Assembly: GCF_020164785.1 (NCBI RefSeq)
Contig: NZ_JAIUGX010000007.1
Span: forward strand, 1-64,000
Source: Mesorhizobium sp. ES1-1
GTDB taxonomy: Bacteria; Pseudomonadota; Alphaproteobacteria; Rhizobiales; Rhizobiaceae
DNA: 64,000 nt
Reading direction: 5' to 3'
The notes under the pieces are model-generated. The model ran no database searches. It was not told the origin of the DNA and saw only the letters and a program-made list of their open reading frames with translations. Below are positions 18,976-27,906 of the stretch, one piece after another (within the stretch, counting starts at the first letter, position 1; the number at the start of each line of letters is the position of its first letter). The position numbers were made by a program, and so were the translations under genes.

Positions 18976-19398
18976 GTGGAACCGCGCATCTCCATCATCA
19001 CGATAGCCACCGACGATGTCGATCGCGCCGTACGCTTCTACGAGGCGATGGGCCTGACCCGCCATGCCGGCATCACCGATGGCGTTGCCTTCTTCCAGAT
19101 GGGCGGCGCTATTCTGGGCCTGTTTCCGCGCGCCAGCGCCGAAGAGGATTCCGGTATAGCTTTCGGCAACGCCCCCTCCGCGGTCTATCTCGCCTATAAC
19201 ACGCGCTCCGACGCGGAAGTCGATGAGGTGCTGGCCTTGGCGGAGAAGGCCGGCGGCCGCATTGTCAAGCCGGCCAGCCGGGCCTTCTGGGGCGGCTGGT
19301 ACGGATACTTCGCCGATGCCGACGGTCACGTCTGGGAAGTGGCGCACAATCCAGCCTTTCCAATCGCGGAAGACGGCACGATTTCACTGCCCGATTGA
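18976..19398 (+). CDS. VOC (glyoxalase/bleomycin-resistance fold) family protein
   Basis: A 140-residue protein with the paired βαβββ units of the vicinal oxygen chelate fold: ISIITIATDDVDRAVRFYEAMGL at the N-terminus and WGGWYGYFADADGHVWEVAHNP at the C-terminus. Members bind a divalent metal and act as glyoxalases, dioxygenases or resistance proteins; the role here is unknown. I chose the GTG at 18976, two bases after the crotonase stop. An ATG at 18958 inside the crotonase end is the alternative. The stop overlaps the start of the next gene. Confidence 0.82.
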   Translation: MEPRISIITIATDDVDRAVRFYEAMGLTRHAGITDGVAFFQMGGAILGLFPRASAEEDSGIAFGNAPSAVYLAYNTRSDAEVDEVLALAEKAGGRIVKPASRAFWGGWYGYFADADGHVWEVAHNPAFPIAEDGTISLPD

Positions 19399-20174
19399 TG
19401 GCCTATCGCAAGCGACTGACGCGGCTCAAGGCGCCGTATCTCAAGCGGATCCTGCTCGATCCCGAGCGCGTCGCTGACTGGCAAGACTATCCCTGGAATC
19501 TGCCGCTGTTTCGCGGCCGCGCTTTCGAGTTGGAATTCACCACTCCGATCACCATCATCGTCGGTGAGAACGGTACCGGAAAATCTACGCTGCTCGAAGC
19601 CATCGGCGCCTTGGCTGGATACGACGAGGCCGGCGGCGGGAAGGGCTATCGGCCCGTGGACCATTCCAGCGCCGTCGACAAAAGCGGCGTCGCTCTTGCC
19701 AACGCTTTGCGGGGGCATTGGCTGCCGAAAGTCACCGCCGGCTGGTTCTTTCGCGCCGAATCCTTCTATTCGGTCGCCCGCTATCTCGATCAGGCCGCGC
19801 TTGATGTGGGCGGAGCGCCGCCGGACTTCCTGTCCTGGTCGCACGGTGAGGGGTTCATCCGCTTCTTCGAGGAGCGCTGCCGCGGACAAGGCATGTACAT
19901 CCTCGATGAACCGGAAAGCGCGCTGTCGCCATCGCGCCAGATCGAACTGCTGAAGATGCTGCGGCGCATGGATCAGTCCGGCACCGCGCAGGTGATCATG
20001 GCGACGCACTCGCCACTGCTGATGGCTTGCCCCGGAGCGCAATTGTTCCGCATCAGTCGCTTTGGGCTCGAGCCCGCCGACTTCAGAGATACGGACCACT
20101 TCCGCATGCTGCGCGATTTCAGCAACGACCCGGATGGTTTTCTCGCCGAGGCGCTGTATGAGGATGAGGCATGA
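19398..20174 (+). CDS. AAA/ABC-type ATPase (RecF/SMC-like head domain)
   Basis: A 258-residue ATPase with Walker A GENGTGKST (residues 56–64), a signature-like LSWSHGEGF and Walker B MYILDEPESALSPSRQ with a switch His in MATHSP. No membrane or permease segment is present, so it resembles stand-alone, single-headed ABC ATPases rather than a transporter. The ATG overlaps the previous stop (TGATG), and its own stop overlaps the next start (ATGA), so it is translationally coupled on both sides. Its target is unknown; the coupling links it to the VOC protein and the CoA-binding protein. Confidence 0.85.
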   Translation: MAYRKRLTRLKAPYLKRILLDPERVADWQDYPWNLPLFRGRAFELEFTTPITIIVGENGTGKSTLLEAIGALAGYDEAGGGKGYRPVDHSSAVDKSGVALANALRGHWLPKVTAGWFFRAESFYSVARYLDQAALDVGGAPPDFLSWSHGEGFIRFFEERCRGQGMYILDEPESALSPSRQIELLKMLRRMDQSGTAQVIMATHSPLLMACPGAQLFRISRFGLEPADFRDTDHFRMLRDFSNDPDGFLAEALYEDEA

Positions 20175-20692
20175 ACCACGACAGCTACGACAATGCCTAC
20201 ATCGCCGGCGTCCTCAATTCGGTGAAGACCATCGCCATGGTCGGTGCGTCCGCCAATGACGTGCGCCCGAGTTTCTTTGTGCTGAAATACCTGCTGGCCA
20301 AGGGCTTCTCGGTGTTCCCGATCAACCCTGGCCAGGCCGGCAACGAGATCCTCGGCCGGATGACCTATGGGCGGCTCGCTGACGTTCCAGAACCGATCGA
20401 CATGGTCGATGTCTTTCGCGCCGCTGCGGCGGTACCAGGCATCGTTGACGAGGTGCTAGCGCTCGATCCGCTGCCGAAAGTCATCTGGATGCAGCTTGGC
20501 GTACGCAATGACGATGCCGCCGCGCGCGCCGAAGCGGCCGGCATCAAGGTGGTGATGAACCGCTGTCCCAAGATCGAATATGGCAAACTGTCGGGCGAGA
20601 TCGGCTGGACCGGCGTCAACTCCGGCGTGCTGTCGTCGAAGAAGCCGCTGATGCGCTCTGGCTTCCAGAGCTTCGGTGTGCGCCAGAAATAG
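20171..20692 (+). CDS. CoA-binding domain protein (YccU family)
   Basis: A 173-residue Rossmann-fold CoA_binding protein. It has TIAMVGASANDVRPSFFVLKYL, the nucleotide loop, then GRMTYGRLADVPEPIDMVDVFR and PKVIWMQLGVRNDDAAARAEAAGI, ending with NRCPKIEYGKL. YccU-like proteins bind CoA but their role is unknown. It overlaps the ATPase stop by four bases (ATGA) and lies 149 bases upstream of metY on the same strand. The region may be a conserved unit with metY. Confidence 0.88.
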   Translation: MNHDSYDNAYIAGVLNSVKTIAMVGASANDVRPSFFVLKYLLAKGFSVFPINPGQAGNEILGRMTYGRLADVPEPIDMVDVFRAAAAVPGIVDEVLALDPLPKVIWMQLGVRNDDAAARAEAAGIKVVMNRCPKIEYGKLSGEIGWTGVNSGVLSSKKPLMRSGFQSFGVRQK

Positions 20693-20719
20693 GCTGAAGG
20701 AATATTATTCCGGGAAGAA

Positions 20720-20809
20720 GCGGGTTTTCTCCCGCGTTCACCGCGTATCGCTCGCCGAAAGGTATTTTCTTCTTTGCATTCCGGACCGGGCTTCGCCAAG
20801 AATGCCCGG
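20720..20809 (+). promoter_or_regulatory. Two hairpins in the metY leader
   Basis: Two stems lie between the CoA-binding gene and metY: GCGGG/CCCGC at 20720–20735 and CCGGGC/GCCCGG at 20786–20809 with a 12-base loop. I looked for the SAM-II riboswitch pattern known upstream of methionine genes in this class and could not recognise it. The hairpins may instead be a processing or attenuation element. Confidence 0.3.
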
Positions 20810-20841
20810 CGAATTTTCAGAACTTATCGAGGGAGGTTTCC

Positions 20842-22122
20842 GTGACCCGTACACCCGGTTTCAACACGCTCGCAGTCCATGCCGGCGCCAAGCCCGATCC
20901 GGCAACGGGGGCGCGCGCCACGCCGATCTACCAGACGACCTCCTACGTCTTCGACGACGCGGACCACGCCGCTTCCCTGTTCGGGCTCAAAGCCTTCGGC
21001 AACATCTACACCCGCATCATGAATCCGACGCAGGCCGTGCTTGAAGAGCGCGTTGCCGCGCTTGAAGGCGGCACGGCGGCTCTGGCGGTCGCTTCCGGCC
21101 ATGCCGCGCAGATGCTGGTCTTCCATAATCTGATGCGCCCGGGCGACAATTTCGTTGCCGCCAACAAGCTCTATGGCGGATCGATCAACCAGTTCGGCCA
21201 TGCCTTCAAGAATTATGGCTGGGAGGTGCGCTGGGCCGACACCAATGACATCTCGACATTCGAAAGCCAGATCGACGACAAGACCAAGGCGATCTTCATC
21301 GAGAGTCTCGCGAATCCGGGCGGCACTTTCGTCGACATCGAGAAGATCGGCGATATCGCCCGCAAGCACGGCTTGCCGCTGATTGTCGACAACACGCTGG
21401 CATCTCCATACCTGATCCGGCCGATCGAGCATGGCGCCGACATCGTTGTGCACTCACTGACCAAGTTCATCGGCGGCCACGGCAATTCGATCGGTGGCGC
21501 CATCGTTGATGGCGGCACGTTCGACTGGTCGAAATCGGGCAAGTATCCGATGCTTTCGGAACCGCGCCCCGAATATGGCGGCCTGGTCCTGCACGAGACC
21601 TTTGGCAACTTCGCTTTCGCTATCGCGGCGCGCGTGCTGGGCCTGCGCGATCTCGGCCCGGCCATCTCGCCGTTCAACGCCTTCCTCATCCTGACGGGGC
21701 TTGAAACCTTGCCGCTGCGCATGCAGCGCCATTGCGACAACGCGGTGACAGTCGCCGGCTGGCTGTCCAATCATCCCAAGGTCGCCTGGGTCAACTATCC
21801 CGGCCTCCCGAGTGACAAGAACAACGCGCTGCAGAAGAAATATTCGCCGCTTGGCGCGGGCGCCGTGTTCACCTTTGGCCTAAAGGGTGGCTACGAGGCA
21901 GGCGTCAAGTTCGTCGAGGCGCTGGAGCTGTTCTCGCATCTCGCCAATGTCGGCGATACCAAATCGCTGGTCATCCACCCGGCCTCGACCACGCATCGCC
22001 AGCTCTCCGACGAGCAAAAGGTGAAGGCCGGCGCCGGACCGGACACGGTCCGGCTTTCGATCGGCATCGAGGACGTCAACGACATCGTCGCCGACCTCGA
22101 GCAGGCGCTTGCCAAGGTCTGA
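20842..22122 (+). CDS. metY: O-acetylhomoserine sulfhydrylase
   Basis: A 426-residue PLP enzyme of the Cys/Met metabolism family, making homocysteine from O-acetylhomoserine and sulfide. It has TRIMNPTQAVLEERVAALEGGTAALAVASG, then VDNTLASPYLIRPIEHGADIVVHSLTKFIGGHG with the PLP Lys at about residue 208, and the C-terminal HPASTTHRQLS. The length fits MetY, rather than the shorter MetZ or MetB. A GTG start at 20842 follows a strong GGGAGG site. Regulation through the leader is possible but unproven. Confidence 0.94.
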   Translation: MTRTPGFNTLAVHAGAKPDPATGARATPIYQTTSYVFDDADHAASLFGLKAFGNIYTRIMNPTQAVLEERVAALEGGTAALAVASGHAAQMLVFHNLMRPGDNFVAANKLYGGSINQFGHAFKNYGWEVRWADTNDISTFESQIDDKTKAIFIESLANPGGTFVDIEKIGDIARKHGLPLIVDNTLASPYLIRPIEHGADIVVHSLTKFIGGHGNSIGGAIVDGGTFDWSKSGKYPMLSEPRPEYGGLVLHETFGNFAFAIAARVLGLRDLGPAISPFNAFLILTGLETLPLRMQRHCDNAVTVAGWLSNHPKVAWVNYPGLPSDKNNALQKKYSPLGAGAVFTFGLKGGYEAGVKFVEALELFSHLANVGDTKSLVIHPASTTHRQLSDEQKVKAGAGPDTVRLSIGIEDVNDIVADLEQALAKV

Positions 22123-22125
22123 TCC

Positions 22126-22470
22126 ATGGCCGCTTTTCTACCGATCGACACCAAGCGCGTCGAACCCGAAACCGGTGCCCCGGCGCCGGATCGCCTGATT
22201 TCGGGGGATCCGAAATTCCGCACCTGGAACGTAGAGGAACGCGATGGTGGGCTCTATGCCGGCATCTGGGAAGCGACGCCGGGCAAGTGGCGCATCGTCT
22301 ACGACGAATGGGAATTCTGCCACATCCTGTCCGGCGTTTCGGTGATTGCCGAAGACGACGGCGAAACCCGCACTGTGCGGGCCGGAGACAGCTTCGTGCT
22401 GCGCCCCGGCTTCCACGGCACCTGGGAAGTGCTTGAAACGACAAGCAAGGAGTATGTGATCAAGCTCTGA
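22126..22470 (+). CDS. Cupin domain protein (Cupin_3 type)
   Basis: A 114-residue single cupin domain. The core runs GIWEATPGKWRIVYDEWEFCHILSGVSVI, then TVRAGDSFVLRPGFHGTWEV, typical of the DUF861/Cupin_3 group. The metal-binding His and Glu pattern is only partly kept. The ATG follows the metY stop by three bases, so the two are probably co-transcribed, but no functional link to methionine synthesis is known to me. Confidence 0.82.
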   Translation: MAAFLPIDTKRVEPETGAPAPDRLISGDPKFRTWNVEERDGGLYAGIWEATPGKWRIVYDEWEFCHILSGVSVIAEDDGETRTVRAGDSFVLRPGFHGTWEVLETTSKEYVIKL

Positions 22471-22473
22471 GCG

Positions 22474-23523
22474 TCACTTCGCCGGGAACTGGCCGAGGCA
22501 AGCGTCCGATGCCTTGTCATGGAGGGTCAGGAGATCGGCATCCTGGGCTTCGAGATCGGCATCGGAAATCTCATTGCGATAATATCGCGCCAGCAGATCG
22601 AGCCCCTCCTGGCCGATACCCTGCGTTGGCATCTCGCGGGCAAGGCAGCCGCAAAGGCCAAGCGCCCGATCGGGCGTGCCGATCCTGTGGTTGGTCAGGA
22701 TGAAATCCTCCGCCGGGCAGGCATCGAGGAAATCCTCGAAATTCAGCTTCTGCTGCGGCTGGTCGCCGTGGTTGAAATAGGCTGTCGACCACTGCGTCTT
22801 GCCGCTGGCCACCTCGCACCCGGTGCTGGTATCCGCGGCGTTCTTCTCAAGTGCCTGCCAGGAAGCCTCCTTCTCGCCCGTTGGATATTGGAAGTTCTCG
22901 CCCAGCGACGCAGTGTATGTGTCGAGATCGGCCTGGGTAAGACCGATCGCCTGGAAACGGTTGAACTGGCATTGGCATTGAGCGCTCGCCGCGTCGCCCT
23001 CGCTGGATTTGCTTGCCTGGCAGGCTGCCACAAATGCGGTGCCGTCAAGGGATGAAGCGGGGAAGGTCGACGCGTCGACATAGCGCGTTCCGTCCCAGCC
23101 GATGGTCATCTGGTCGGTCTGGATATCGAGAAAGCCGTTTCGCTTGAAGGCGCCGAGCCCGATCTTGTCCTGCGGCACCAGCCTTGCGCCGGGAATATCG
23201 CCCAGAACCTCGTGATAGCTGTCGCCTTCCAGGACGAACAGGAAGTTGCCGCAATGGATGCCATCGCAATTCGGCGTGGGTATAGAGGCGAAGATCTCGG
23301 GAAATCCGTCGTGATTGAGGTCGACCTCGACGGCAAAGGATGCCAGTGGCAGCCCCTTCGACCCTGTCTGCCGCTCAAGCAGGGTCGCGGCCATCTTCCG
23401 CGCAATGGCCAAGCTGTTTTCCCACGGGATGTTCTCCGGCTGTTGCTGCGCGATCGCCGTGCCCGGCAGCAAGCAAGCCATTGCCAGGGCGAACAATACG
23501 CCCCTCGTCGAACACAATCTCAT
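22474..23523 (-). CDS. Secreted hypothetical protein with Ca-loop-like motif
   Basis: A 349-residue protein with a signal peptide (MRLCSTRGVLFALAMACLLP…, cut near AIAQQ). Early in the mature chain VDLNHDGFPEIF resembles the DxNxDG calcium-binding loop of EF-hand and FG-GAP repeats. The rest has several Cys pairs (for example around PNCDGIHCGN and SAQCQCQFNRF) that suggest disulfides in the periplasm. I do not recognise a family. The start at 23523 matches the signal peptide. It is convergent with the cupin gene and lies just downstream of the P450 on the same strand. Confidence 0.7.
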   Translation of the reverse strand: MRLCSTRGVLFALAMACLLPGTAIAQQQPENIPWENSLAIARKMAATLLERQTGSKGLPLASFAVEVDLNHDGFPEIFASIPTPNCDGIHCGNFLFVLEGDSYHEVLGDIPGARLVPQDKIGLGAFKRNGFLDIQTDQMTIGWDGTRYVDASTFPASSLDGTAFVAACQASKSSEGDAASAQCQCQFNRFQAIGLTQADLDTYTASLGENFQYPTGEKEASWQALEKNAADTSTGCEVASGKTQWSTAYFNHGDQPQQKLNFEDFLDACPAEDFILTNHRIGTPDRALGLCGCLAREMPTQGIGQEGLDLLARYYRNEISDADLEAQDADLLTLHDKASDACLGQFPAK

Positions 23524-23547
23524 ATCGCGCCCCAAGACCCGCGATCG

Positions 23548-24798
23548 TCAAAAGCCGACAGCGAGCGTTTCCAGCCCATGGAAGTGGTAAGTGTCGCGGA
23601 AGTGCGGCTGCTCGGCAAGATGGAGCTTTGGATGTCGCTCGAAAAGCGTTTTCAGCGACACCTGCAATTCGAGCCGGGCGAGCGGCGCCCCGATGCAAAA
23701 ATGGATGCCGGCGCCGAACGATACGTTCTTCTGGTCAGCGCGGCCGGGCCGGAACACCAGCGGCTCGGCAAAGGCTAGCGGGTCATGGTTGGCCATTCCC
23801 AGCAGCAGGCCGACCGTCTCGCCCGGCTGCACGACGACGCCCGGAGTGACTTCTATGGGCTGATAGGCGTAGCGGGTGAACATGTGCAGCGGCGCGTCGA
23901 AGCGCAGGCATTCCTCCACTGACGCCGCGGTCGCCTCGGGGGAGGCGAAGAAGCGGCGTGGGTCGCCGCCTTGCGCCAGGATCGAGCGCACGGCATTGCC
24001 GGTCTGATGCACCGTCGCCTCATGGCCGGCGTTGAGAAGCAGGATGGCCGAGGAGACCATCTCGTCCTCCGACAATTTCTGCCCACCCTCATGTGCTGAA
24101 ATCAGCAGCGACAGCAGGTCGTCGGCTGGAGTCTTGCGCCGCTCGGCGATGTGGAAGCGCAGGAAATCGGAAAATGCAGCGGCGGCCCGGTTGGCCGAAT
24201 CTTCGGTCTCGCGGGTCCGGCCGTGCATGTACATGGCGACCATCCGGTGCGACCAGTCGAGCAGTTGAGGCCCCATCTCGACCGGCACGCCGAGCATTTC
24301 TGCAATGATGGTGATCGGCAATGGCGCCGCGTAGGCCGAGAGCAGGTCCACGCCGCCGCCCGGTTCAAAACGGTCGATCAGTTCGTTGGCGAGCGCCTCG
24401 ACGCGTGGCCGGAGTCGTTCGATTTGGCGCGAAACGAAGGCCCGGGTGACAAGGGTTCGGAGCCTGGTATGGACAGGCGGCTCCAGTTCCAGCATGGAAT
24501 TGGCTTCGATGGCATCGAACGCGGCCAGATGGGTGCGATCCTGGTCGACCCCGCGTGTGTCGGGGACCCCGGCGGGGTTCTGGCTGCCGAAGCGGCGGTC
24601 GCGCAACAGCCGATTGACGTCGTCGAAGCCCCCAAGACACCAGAAGCCGAACTCCTCCCAGAAGAACGCGTTCGATACCCCGTGGAGAAAGCCATAGGCT
24701 TCATAGGGGTTTTGGAAGAAAGCAGGTCTATGCGGGTCGAGCCGCAGGCGACGAGTGGCTGGATCAAAAGCCAGGTAAGGCAGCGTCGAATTGGTCAT
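23548..24798 (-). CDS. Cytochrome P450
   Basis: A 416-residue soluble P450. The heme-binding loop FGAGIHFCIGAPLARLE has the Cys ligand at about residue 368. The I-helix text LLNAGHEATVHQTGN has Gly/His-Glu-Ala-Thr in place of the usual A-G-x-D/E-T. The ExxR helix is visible as SVEECLRFDAPLHMF. The ATG at 24798 (MTNSTLPYL) gives a normal length; the longer reading is rejected. No ferredoxin or reductase gene is next to it. Upstream and divergent lies an FAD amine oxidase; the substrate cannot be predicted. Confidence 0.93.
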   Translation of the reverse strand: MTNSTLPYLAFDPATRRLRLDPHRPAFFQNPYEAYGFLHGVSNAFFWEEFGFWCLGGFDDVNRLLRDRRFGSQNPAGVPDTRGVDQDRTHLAAFDAIEANSMLELEPPVHTRLRTLVTRAFVSRQIERLRPRVEALANELIDRFEPGGGVDLLSAYAAPLPITIIAEMLGVPVEMGPQLLDWSHRMVAMYMHGRTRETEDSANRAAAAFSDFLRFHIAERRKTPADDLLSLLISAHEGGQKLSEDEMVSSAILLLNAGHEATVHQTGNAVRSILAQGGDPRRFFASPEATAASVEECLRFDAPLHMFTRYAYQPIEVTPGVVVQPGETVGLLLGMANHDPLAFAEPLVFRPGRADQKNVSFGAGIHFCIGAPLARLELQVSLKTLFERHPKLHLAEQPHFRDTYHFHGLETLAVGF

Positions 24799-24914
24799 CC
24801 CAAACCCATAGCGCGGCTTGCCAGCCCGTTTCCAGCCCGTATGTTGGCGCCGGCGGCCGGCTGTCGGCAGCTCAACGGACGAGCCGATCAATGCGGCTCC
24901 GGAAGGTCTGATGT

Positions 24915-26018
24915 ATGAATGTGATCGTTGTCGGCGCGGGTATCGCCGGGCTGTCCACAGCTTGGTCCCTGGTCAAGGCCGGACACAGCGTATCGATCGT
25001 CGAGCAGGGGCCGATCCCCAATCCGCTCGCCGCTTCTGGTGATCATCATCGCATCATCCGCCGCGCGTATCCTGCGCGGAGCGGCTATGGGAGGTTGATC
25101 ACCGAAGCCTACGAAGCCTGGGACGAGATGTGGGACGATCTCGGCGAGAACCATCTCGATGCCAGGGGTTTCCTATGTGTCTCGCGCGAGCCTGGCGACG
25201 AGGCCGAAATCTATCGCGAGGGCCTCGAACAGGGGAACTTCCCATTCGAACTGGTGGAGCCTGACGCGGCCGTCGAACGCTGGCCTTTCCTTGAATCCGG
25301 CTCTTTCCGCTATGCCTATTTCTCACCCGAAGGCGGCGCCCTGCATTGCCGCAAGATCGCCGCTGGCCTGACGAAATGGCTGAGCGCGAATGGCGCCAAT
25401 GTCTACGACCACACCAAGGTCACGACGATCGACGCGGATGCCGGCCACATCGTGCTGGAAAGCGGCGAGACGATGCAGGCCGACCGCATCGTCGTCGCCG
25501 CGGGCGCCTGGGTGCTCAAACTTTTCCCCGAGCTCGACGGTGAACTGAAGACCTATCGAACCGCGCTTGCCTATGTCGAACCTCCGGCCGACCTCAAGGC
25601 GACGTGGGAAGCGGCCCCCGTCGTCCTCGACGTCGGCGGTACTGTCGACGGCTATGTGGTCCCACCCTCCGGCGGCGCCGGCATGAAATTCGGATCCGGC
25701 CTGCACAAGGTGCCGACCAGCAATGCCGACTGGAACCGGGACCCGGTGACGGGGGAGGGCGAGGCGATCCGCAACCTGTTTTCGCCGCCGATCGCCCGCA
25801 TAGGGGAGTATGGACTGACGGAGGTGGTCACCTGCGCCTACACCTTCACCGACGACGAGAAATTCATGGCCCATGAGAACGGCAAATGCCTGGTCGTCTC
25901 GGCCTGCTCGGGCCATGGCTACAAATTCGGCGCCGCTGTCGGTAGGCGGGTCGCGGCTTGCGTCGACGATGGCGACGTCCCGGGGTTGAAAGCCTGGCTG
26001 CGGGCGGAGGTGGCTTGA
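24915..26018 (+). CDS. FAD-dependent amine oxidase (sarcosine/N-methyltryptophan oxidase type)
   Basis: A 367-residue DAO-fold flavoprotein. The dinucleotide loop is IVVGAGIAGLSTAWSLVKAG at the very N-terminus, followed by the family's HHRIIRRAYP segment. FAD-binding and substrate parts are VAAGAWVLKLFPEL and CSGHGYKFG near the C-terminus. These features are like monomeric sarcosine oxidase and N-methyl-L-tryptophan oxidase, oxidising a secondary amine or amino acid and giving hydrogen peroxide. A GGAAGG site precedes the ATG. It is divergent from the P450. Substrate unknown. Confidence 0.87.
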   Translation: MNVIVVGAGIAGLSTAWSLVKAGHSVSIVEQGPIPNPLAASGDHHRIIRRAYPARSGYGRLITEAYEAWDEMWDDLGENHLDARGFLCVSREPGDEAEIYREGLEQGNFPFELVEPDAAVERWPFLESGSFRYAYFSPEGGALHCRKIAAGLTKWLSANGANVYDHTKVTTIDADAGHIVLESGETMQADRIVVAAGAWVLKLFPELDGELKTYRTALAYVEPPADLKATWEAAPVVLDVGGTVDGYVVPPSGGAGMKFGSGLHKVPTSNADWNRDPVTGEGEAIRNLFSPPIARIGEYGLTEVVTCAYTFTDDEKFMAHENGKCLVVSACSGHGYKFGAAVGRRVAACVDDGDVPGLKAWLRAEVA

Positions 26019-26073
26019 ACGGGCTAGGTGGAATGGCATCGATAGCTTGACGATTGAGCTGGCCGGCGTCCGG

Positions 26074-26661
26074 CTAACCCCGGCAATGCCTCGCAATATG
26101 CACGCGCCGCCAGCCGGATGAGCCTTCCCTGACCACCACGCGGCGCCCGACGGTCTGATAGGAAGCGGGGACATCGATGATGCGCCTTTGTTCGGGCCGC
26201 ACCAGCACCTCCTCGGCGATCTTGTCGTACTGCGGCGGGATGACGACGCGCCGCGTGCGCGCCGGCTCGACCACCACGGTTTGAGCGACGCGGCCATACC
26301 GTGCCTTATGCCAGACCTTGCACAGCACGCGGCGGCCGTGGATGAGCCGCCATTCCCAGCTAAAGCCGCCATCGAGCCGGACCGTATGGTAGACGGTGCG
26401 TGTGACGGCTGGGACGATCTCGTAGGTCACCTGGGCAGGGACTGTCATCACCACCCGTTCGCGCGTGCCGTAGATGGCGGGGACGTAATCGACCTGCTGG
26501 CCTGGCGGGCTTACCAGCACGTCCTCATAGACCGTGTCGTAGACAGCTGGCGTGCTGACGGGTTCGTAGCATTCGACGGCCCGTCCGCCGGCCGCGGTCT
26601 GCGAAACTGTGCCCAGGATAGTCATCCCGGCAACGCTGAAGGATGCGATTTTCCTGAACAT
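26074..26661 (-). CDS. Secreted VPxxY-repeat protein
   Basis: A 195-residue protein with a signal peptide (residues 1 to about 24). The mature chain has about five imperfect repeats of roughly 20–25 residues, pattern P-A-x-Y-x-T-V-x-x-x-V-L-V-x-P…V-P. Examples are PAVYDTVYEDVLVSPPG, PAIYGTRERVVMTVP and PASYQTVGRRVVV. Between them is an insert with Trp and Cys (WEWRLIHGRRVLCKVW). Similar Y-x-T-V repeats occur in proteobacterial envelope proteins of unknown function. It stands alone between the amine oxidase and clpP. Confidence 0.7.
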   Translation of the reverse strand: MFRKIASFSVAGMTILGTVSQTAAGGRAVECYEPVSTPAVYDTVYEDVLVSPPGQQVDYVPAIYGTRERVVMTVPAQVTYEIVPAVTRTVYHTVRLDGGFSWEWRLIHGRRVLCKVWHKARYGRVAQTVVVEPARTRRVVIPPQYDKIAEEVLVRPEQRRIIDVPASYQTVGRRVVVREGSSGWRRVHIARHCRG

Positions 26662-26983
26662 GACTTTCTCCGCTGAACGGCACAATCAACGCTCAACGTC
26701 GAATTGTAGGCAAAGGGGCGGCGGGCGAAAGCGAATTCGCCACACTTCGTTAAGCGATGCGGTTAAGGAATTGCTACGAACAGCCCCGTCGTAACCGACC
26801 CGCAAAGCGCAGGCGGCGAATTCCACGGCCGTAACCTTGATTCGACTTACCCAGATGGCTAGGACGGGGCGGCCTTGCACATGGATGAGCCGGCATCCTA
26901 TTTACGGGATAACGATCCAGAACCGATTCTGCCGATTGCCGACCTTCCGGGCCTCGGCATCCCACCGCGAGAAGAGATAACCC
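26662..26983 (+). other. Intergenic region carrying the clpP promoter
   Basis: A 322-base stretch before clpP with no credible gene. It carries the heat-shock-like promoter described separately; a GAAGAGA ribosome site precedes the clpP ATG. The left part also holds the promoter of the divergent repeat protein gene. Confidence 0.7.
26874..26903 (+). promoter_or_regulatory. Candidate RpoH (heat-shock) promoter of clpP
   Basis: CTTGCAC at 26874–26880 and CCTATTT at 26897–26903 are separated by 16 bases. This resembles the rhizobial sigma-32 pattern (CTTG… and CCTATNT) as I remember it. The −10 element lies about 80 bases before the clpP ATG. Consistent with ClpP being heat-induced, but not tested. 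Confidence 0.5.
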
Positions 26984-27613
26984 ATGAAGAACCCCGTCGA
27001 AACCTACATGAACCTCGTTCCGATGGTGGTCGAACAGACCAATCGCGGCGAGCGGGCCTACGACATTTTCTCTCGTCTCCTCAAGGAGCGCATCATTTTC
27101 ATCACCGGTCCGGTCGAGGACGGCATGGCGACTCTGGTCTGCGCGCAGCTTCTCTTCCTTGAGGCCGAGAATCCGAAGAAGGAAATCAACCTCTATATCA
27201 ATTCACCCGGCGGCGTCGTCACCTCCGGCATGGCGATCTACGACACGATGCAGTTCATCAAACCGGCCGTGGCCACGCTCTGCATCGGGCAGGCGGCGTC
27301 CATGGGCTCGCTGCTTCTGACCGCCGGCCACAAGGACATGCGTTTTGCCACGCCGAACGCCCGCATTATGGTTCACCAGCCTTCCGGCGGGTTCCAGGGC
27401 CAGGCTTCCGACATCGAGCGCCATGCCCAGGACATCATCAAGCTGAAGCGCCGCCTGAACGAGGTCTACGTCAAGCACACCGGCAAGAGCTATGAGGATA
27501 TCGAGAAGACGCTCGACCGCGATCATTTCATGACCGCCGATGAAGCCAAGGATTTTGGCCTCATCGACAAGGTCATTTCGTCGCGTGACGCTGCCGAAGG
27601 GGCACTGTCGTAA
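26984..27613 (+). CDS. clpP: ATP-dependent Clp protease proteolytic subunit
   Basis: A 209-residue serine peptidase forming the double-heptamer chamber that works with ClpX or ClpA. The catalytic triad is visible: Ser106 in GQAASMGS, His131 in MVHQPSGG and Asp180 in LDRDHF. The oligomer handle region [16 protein letters not shown] is intact. It is followed by clpX after 293 bases on the same strand. A GAAGAGA site precedes the ATG and a heat-shock-like promoter lies upstream. Confidence 0.97.
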   Translation: MKNPVETYMNLVPMVVEQTNRGERAYDIFSRLLKERIIFITGPVEDGMATLVCAQLLFLEAENPKKEINLYINSPGGVVTSGMAIYDTMQFIKPAVATLCIGQAASMGSLLLTAGHKDMRFATPNARIMVHQPSGGFQGQASDIERHAQDIIKLKRRLNEVYVKHTGKSYEDIEKTLDRDHFMTADEAKDFGLIDKVISSRDAAEGALS

Positions 27614-27906
27614 GGGTTGTTGACGGTTGAGTGACCGGCATCAAACGCTTTTGGCGAGGCTTGCGGCATTTCGGCCACAATTGGCTGTTCCCTCGGCGAA
27701 CTGGATTGCCTACGTTAAGGCTCTGTTGAGTTTCGGCGGCTTAGCTTTGCTGGGTTGTCGCGAATCATTGCCACGTTTTCTGATTTGTGTTTCGTACGGA
27801 ATGCGTTGCGGGAGCCGGGGCACTGGCGGCGGCGAATTCCTGCGATAGATAGAGTATGCGCCCTTTCAGCCAGACCATCGGCGGGCGGCCATGAAAGGAC
27901 ATGAAG

